Assembly (NCBI RefSeq): GCF_015637705.1
Contig: NZ_JADOBE010000009.1
Location: 124,001-188,000 of the forward strand
Reading direction: 5' to 3'
Origin: Pseudomonas sp. N040
GTDB lineage: Bacteria; Pseudomonadota; Gammaproteobacteria; Pseudomonadales; Pseudomonadaceae
DNA length: 64,000 nt
The notes beneath the pieces were generated by a model. It ran no database searches, was not told the origin of the DNA, and saw only the letters and a program-made list of their open reading frames with translations. The position numbers and the translations under genes were made by a program. Below are positions 61,742 to 64,000 of this stretch, in pieces; the stretch's first letter is position 1, and each line of letters starts with the position of its first letter.

Positions 61742-62197
61742 TCAGACAAAGCGCTTTTGCGCATTGATGATGTGCCGGTACTTTCTCACGTTGAGGAAGC
61801 CGGCACGGATATCCAGCAGAAAGATCTCCGCAGTGCGCCATACCAGCATCCACGCGGTGATGGTGACCAGGCCCAGCGGGATGGTGCCTTCCACATTGAA
61901 TTCGGTGGCGAGGCTGACAATGCCAACCGCCAGGGCCAGCAACACCAGGCCCTGCAGGCGCAGCGCCAGAATCTCGCGCTTGAGCTGCGCTATTCGGTGT
62001 TCGAAAGTATTGCGGATGGCCTTGCCCAAACGCTCCTGCTCTGCCGCCGGGCAGCTGATTTCCAGGCTCAGGCTGGGGTGGTGTGATGCCTCATCGCACA
62101 GGTAGTCCGCCAGCTCGGCACACAACTTGGGGCTGTGCGCCGGCGCAAATGGGTTCAGGTAATCCTGCGCGATCACCAGATCAATCGTCTTGTTCAT
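61742..62197 (-). CDS. Two-helix membrane protein of unknown function
   Basis: A 151-residue protein. A soluble helical first half (MNKTIDLVIAQDYLNPFAPAHSPKLCAELADYL...) precedes two transmembrane helices (about residues 84-101 and 107-124) and a basic end (RKYRHIINAQKRFV). AGGAG lies 4-5 bp before the ATG at 62197. No family recognised. Confidence 0.6.
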   Translation of the reverse strand: MNKTIDLVIAQDYLNPFAPAHSPKLCAELADYLCDEASHHPSLSLEISCPAAEQERLGKAIRNTFEHRIAQLKREILALRLQGLVLLALAVGIVSLATEFNVEGTIPLGLVTITAWMLVWRTAEIFLLDIRAGFLNVRKYRHIINAQKRFV

Positions 62198-62388
62198 CCT
62201 GCTCCTCGGGGCTGTAGGGGGTATCGATGACCGGGGCAGCATATCGTCCGCTCATTCACCTCGAAAGGGGCAAGGCTGTCGAAGAGGGGCCTTTTTGCCA
62301 GTTGATGGAGCGTCACTCCGGGGCGTTGGCGCGATCAACGGGGCCGGAGTGGCTTGATTGGAAATATGGCCTGGCTGGTCAAAAATGA

Positions 62389-62528
62389 GGCTATGTCCCA
62401 GGTACGTGTTGCTGAGCTTTTTTGTAGGAGCGAGCTTGCTCGCGATGCGCTGGCATAGCCTCTCGCCAGCAAGCTGGCTCCTACAGAAAGCGAAAAAGTG
62501 GCTAGCAACACATAACTGAGACAGAGCC
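62389..62528. mobile_element. 140-bp MITE-like element with terminal inverted repeats and internal REPIN
   Basis: Terminal inverted repeats of 25 bp (62389-62413 and 62504-62528) match at 21 of 25 positions. The flanks are AAAAATGA on the left and AAAAATAA on the right, a likely 8-bp target duplication. Inside, a REPIN with 23-bp arms (62423-62445 and 62463-62485; 21 of 23 matches) carries TGTAGGAGC and the G/C-AGCTTGCT core. There is no coding capacity, so movement would need a transposase acting in trans. The RAYT gene 1.1 kb away is a candidate for the REPIN part only. Confidence 0.75.
62423..62485. repeat. REPIN inside the MITE-like element
   Basis: Inverted arms 62423-62445 and 62463-62485 each begin TGTAGGAGC when read inward. 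The 17-nt centre reads GCGTTGGCAT-like. The arms share their core with the REPIN at 51815-51876. Confidence 0.8.
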
Positions 62529-62577
62529 AAAAATAAATCTCATCGCCCCCTTTGAGCCTCTTTCGCGAGCAACCCAG

Positions 62578-63432
62578 ATGACAAGTACCGACAAGCCCGA
62601 GGATGCGCTGTTTGAGCAGGTGTTGATGAAGCTGGGCATTGGCCATCGCCCCACGCCGACAGGGCAGGGCTTGCGCACCGTGTATGCGGCGTGGTGCCGG
62701 CAGATTCCGTTCGACAACGTGCGCAAGCTGATTCACGCACGGGCCAATGATGCGCGGCCATTTCCCGGCAGCACGGCGGATGATTTTTTCCGGGCGTGGC
62801 TGCAGCACGGCACCGGCGGCACCTGCTGGTCGAATGCCGGTGCCTGCCATGCACTGCTGCAATGGCTCGGTTTCGACGCGCAGCGCGGCGTGGCAACGAT
62901 GCTGGCCGCGCCGGATATTCCGCCCAACCACGGCACGGTGTGCGTGAACCTGGATGACGGCCAGTACCTCGTCGACACCTCGATACTGCACGCTGAGCCC
63001 ATCCGCTTCGAACCCGCACGTGCGAGCGCGCATGCGCATCCCGCCTGGGGCGTGCAGGGTGACTGGCGTGACGGGCGCTTTCACCTCGACTGGCGGCCGC
63101 TGCACAAGGTCGACGGCTTTGCCTGCCGCTTCGAACGCTTCGGTGCCAGCGCGCAGGAATTCCATGACCTGCATGAACAGACGCGCGGCTGGAGCCCGTT
63201 CAATTTCGAGCTGAATGCCCGCATCAACCGCGGCGACGAGGTGGTGGGTCTGGCCTTTGGCCAGGCGGTCACCCTGCACGCCGACGGCAGCGTCAGCCAA
63301 AGGCCGGTTGACGACCGCGAGCGCCGCCGCATTCTGGTTGAAGAGGTCGGATTGAGTGAAGCGATCGTCAGCCAGCTGCCGCCCGACATCCCCACGCCAC
63401 CCCCGCCCGGGTCAAGGTCGGCGGGGCAGTGA
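62578..63432 (+). CDS. Arylamine N-acetyltransferase-like protein
   Basis: A 284-residue protein with the NAT catalytic triad Cys83 (GTGGTCWSNAGAC), His118 (NHGTV) and Asp133 (LVDTSIL), in the spacing of NAT enzymes. RQIPFDN near residue 41-47 is also conserved. NATs transfer acetyl from acetyl-CoA to aromatic amines or hydrazines. The usual RGG before the cysteine is TGG. A proline-rich tail ends the protein. No strong ribosome binding site is seen ahead of the ATG at 62578. Confidence 0.82.
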   Translation: MTSTDKPEDALFEQVLMKLGIGHRPTPTGQGLRTVYAAWCRQIPFDNVRKLIHARANDARPFPGSTADDFFRAWLQHGTGGTCWSNAGACHALLQWLGFDAQRGVATMLAAPDIPPNHGTVCVNLDDGQYLVDTSILHAEPIRFEPARASAHAHPAWGVQGDWRDGRFHLDWRPLHKVDGFACRFERFGASAQEFHDLHEQTRGWSPFNFELNARINRGDEVVGLAFGQAVTLHADGSVSQRPVDDRERRRILVEEVGLSEAIVSQLPPDIPTPPPPGSRSAGQ

Positions 63433-63471
63433 GCAAGCGAGGCCATTTCCGCCGACAAATACGTATCTCGC

Positions 63472-63505
63472 GTAGGGTGGAAAACTCGCGAAGCGATTTT
63501 CCACC
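63472..63505 (+). repeat. REP with 5' GTAG, copy 1
   Basis: GTAG (63472-63475) is followed by arms GGTGGAAAA (63476-63484) and TTTTCCACC (63497-63505) around CTCGCGAAGCGA. A 5' GTAG tetranucleotide plus stem is the defining layout of RAYT-associated REPs. Confidence 0.82.
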
Positions 63506-63549
63506 GTGGACCTCCGAGCTGCTCGCTCCCCACAAAACACGAATCCCAC

Positions 63550-63581
63550 GTAGGGTGGAAAACGGCACAGCCTTTTCCACC
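63550..63581 (+). repeat. REP with 5' GTAG, copy 2
   Basis: GTAG (63550-63553), GGTGGAAAA (63554-63562) and TTTTCCACC (63573-63581) around CGGCACAGCC. Same orientation as copy 1 and only 22 bp from the 3' end of the RAYT gene. Confidence 0.82.
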
Positions 63582-63602
63582 GCAGAAGTCAGGGTTACGC
63601 AC

Positions 63603-64000
63603 TTACTCTCCGAACCCCCCAGGCTCCGTCAGCGCAGCACCGCACCAATCCTGCGGATACACCCCCATCGCCACGGCGCGGTGAAAGCTCGAATATGGCC
63701 AGTCCGCCAGCCGCTGCACATACCCGTGCTTCAGCGGGTTGAAATGGATGTAGTCGAAGTGGCGCTGGTAATCCTGCTCGTCACGGATCAGGTGTTCCCA
63801 GTAGCGCCGTTGCCAGATGCCGCGCTCACCCCTTTTGGATTGTGAAGCGGTGAGTGATTCCCCGCGAGGCAGGCGTCTGGCGAAGGCGAATTTGATCACC
63901 TTCCAGCGCCGCGCGAAGTCGGCATCTCCTTGCGGCAGCGTCCACAGGCAATGCATGTGCTCGGGCAGCACCACCCAGGCATCGATGTGGAAGGGGTGGC
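63603..64000 (-). CDS. REP-associated tyrosine transposase (RAYT), partial at window end
   Basis: The last 132 codons are present; the N-terminus is beyond the window. The frame reads HPFHIDAWVVLPEHMHCLW, containing the HUH metal-binding pair, and then IWQRRYWEHLIRDEQDYQRHFDYIHFNPLKHGYV, which holds the likely catalytic tyrosine and the RAYT-specific helix. RAYTs are single-copy Y1 transposases of the IS200/IS605 group that process flanking REP hairpins. Two GTAG-REPs lie just downstream. No premature stop is seen. Confidence 0.9.
   Translation of the reverse strand, partial: HPFHIDAWVVLPEHMHCLWTLPQGDADFARRWKVIKFAFARRLPRGESLTASQSKRGERGIWQRRYWEHLIRDEQDYQRHFDYIHFNPLKHGYVQRLADWPYSSFHRAVAMGVYPQDWCGAALTEPGGFGE

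Larger units (their letters stand above)
62346..62555. repeat. ~60-bp dispersed repeat, copy C, split by insertion
   Basis: The left part (62346-62388) reads GGAGTGGCTTGATTGGA through GGTCAAAAATGA; the right part resumes AAAAATAAATCTC and ends CCCCCTTT. Removal of 62389-62528 together with one 8-bp AAAAATRA repeat restores an uninterrupted copy that aligns with copies A and B. Confidence 0.75.
62198..62577. other. Intergenic region holding repeat copy C interrupted by a MITE-like element
   Basis: 380 bp between the two-helix membrane protein gene and the divergent N-acetyltransferase gene. The repeat copy C occupies 62346-62388 and 62529-62555, interrupted by the 140-bp element at 62389-62528. 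The N-acetyltransferase promoter must lie inside or next to these repeats. Confidence 0.55.

Noticed and set aside
61374-62105. 243-codon plus-strand frame over the 61.4-62.1 kb region
   Set aside because: The first half is repeat-derived sequence and the second half is antisense to the membrane protein gene; no family signature.
1-64000. CRISPR array or defence island
   Set aside because: No series of regularly spaced identical repeats and no cas, restriction, toxin-antitoxin or retron-like genes were seen. The repeats found are palindromic REP-type or dispersed single copies.

Overview
The window is GC-rich chromosomal DNA from a Pseudomonas-type gammaproteobacterium. The block ffh, rpsP-rimM-trmD-rplS, xerD, dsbC, hom-thrC, with a CcsA-like and a CorC-like gene divergent from ffh and purT further upstream, is the gene order known from pseudomonads. 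An algO/prc protease beside a quinone oxidoreductase, apeB, ttcA, and several REP/REPIN repeat families with a RAYT transposase fit the same group. I see no plasmid, prophage, conjugative or CRISPR signature; nearly everything is core or near-core chromosome. Species cannot be named from the sequence alone.

Layout. 0-7.5 kb: end of a diguanylate cyclase, small metabolic genes (two Nudix hydrolases, gamma-carbonic-anhydrase-like, DUF1289, purT, SGNH hydrolase) and a membrane pair (CcsA-like and CorC-like). 7.6-16.3 kb: SRP/ribosome/tRNA-modification operons, xerD, dsbC and the threonine branch hom-thrC. 16.3-26.9 kb: C69-type peptidase, beta-carbonic anhydrase with an EamA exporter, tRNA-Met, a WS/DGAT acyltransferase, AlgO/Prc protease, quinone oxidoreductase, ApeB, SprT. 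27-35.9 kb: Yip1 protein, ttcA/tag/sirtuin cluster, two tandem NlpC/P60 lipoproteins with an O-methyltransferase, phhB and an LtaS-like sulfatase-fold enzyme, CvfB-like RNA-binding protein. 36-43 kb: D-aminoacylase-like amidohydrolase, MaoC protein, alpha/beta hydrolase, and an envelope-stress-like unit (68-aa membrane protein, Spy/CpxP-like lipoprotein, response regulator, histidine kinase). 43-51 kb: parvulin, a 53-aa membrane protein, CMD-family protein, a translationally coupled DUF1326/DUF2182 pair, MFS transporter, luciferase-like monooxygenase, dienelactone hydrolase, LysE exporter with DUF1127, and a divergent MocR regulator.

51.7-64 kb is the least conserved-looking and most repeat-rich part: dienelactone hydrolase, CAP-domain protein, glycine-zipper lipoprotein, periplasmic binding protein, a bactofilin/coiled-coil/M23 peptidase operon, membrane proteins, an arylamine N-acetyltransferase and a RAYT transposase cut by the window end. 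Several repeat families lie between these genes. The most striking is a 140-bp MITE-like element (62389-62528) with 25-bp imperfect terminal inverted repeats and an internal REPIN. It appears to have jumped into the third copy of a separate ~60-bp repeat; the two uninterrupted copies at 58.2 and 60.5 kb serve as empty-site references. A degraded relative lies at 48.9 kb and a solo end at 53.3 kb.

No clearly novel defence or biosynthetic system is visible. The best leads are the nested mobile repeats, the coupled DUF1326/DUF2182 pair, the bactofilin operon, the miniprotein-led stress operon and the nested operator array of the MocR regulator.
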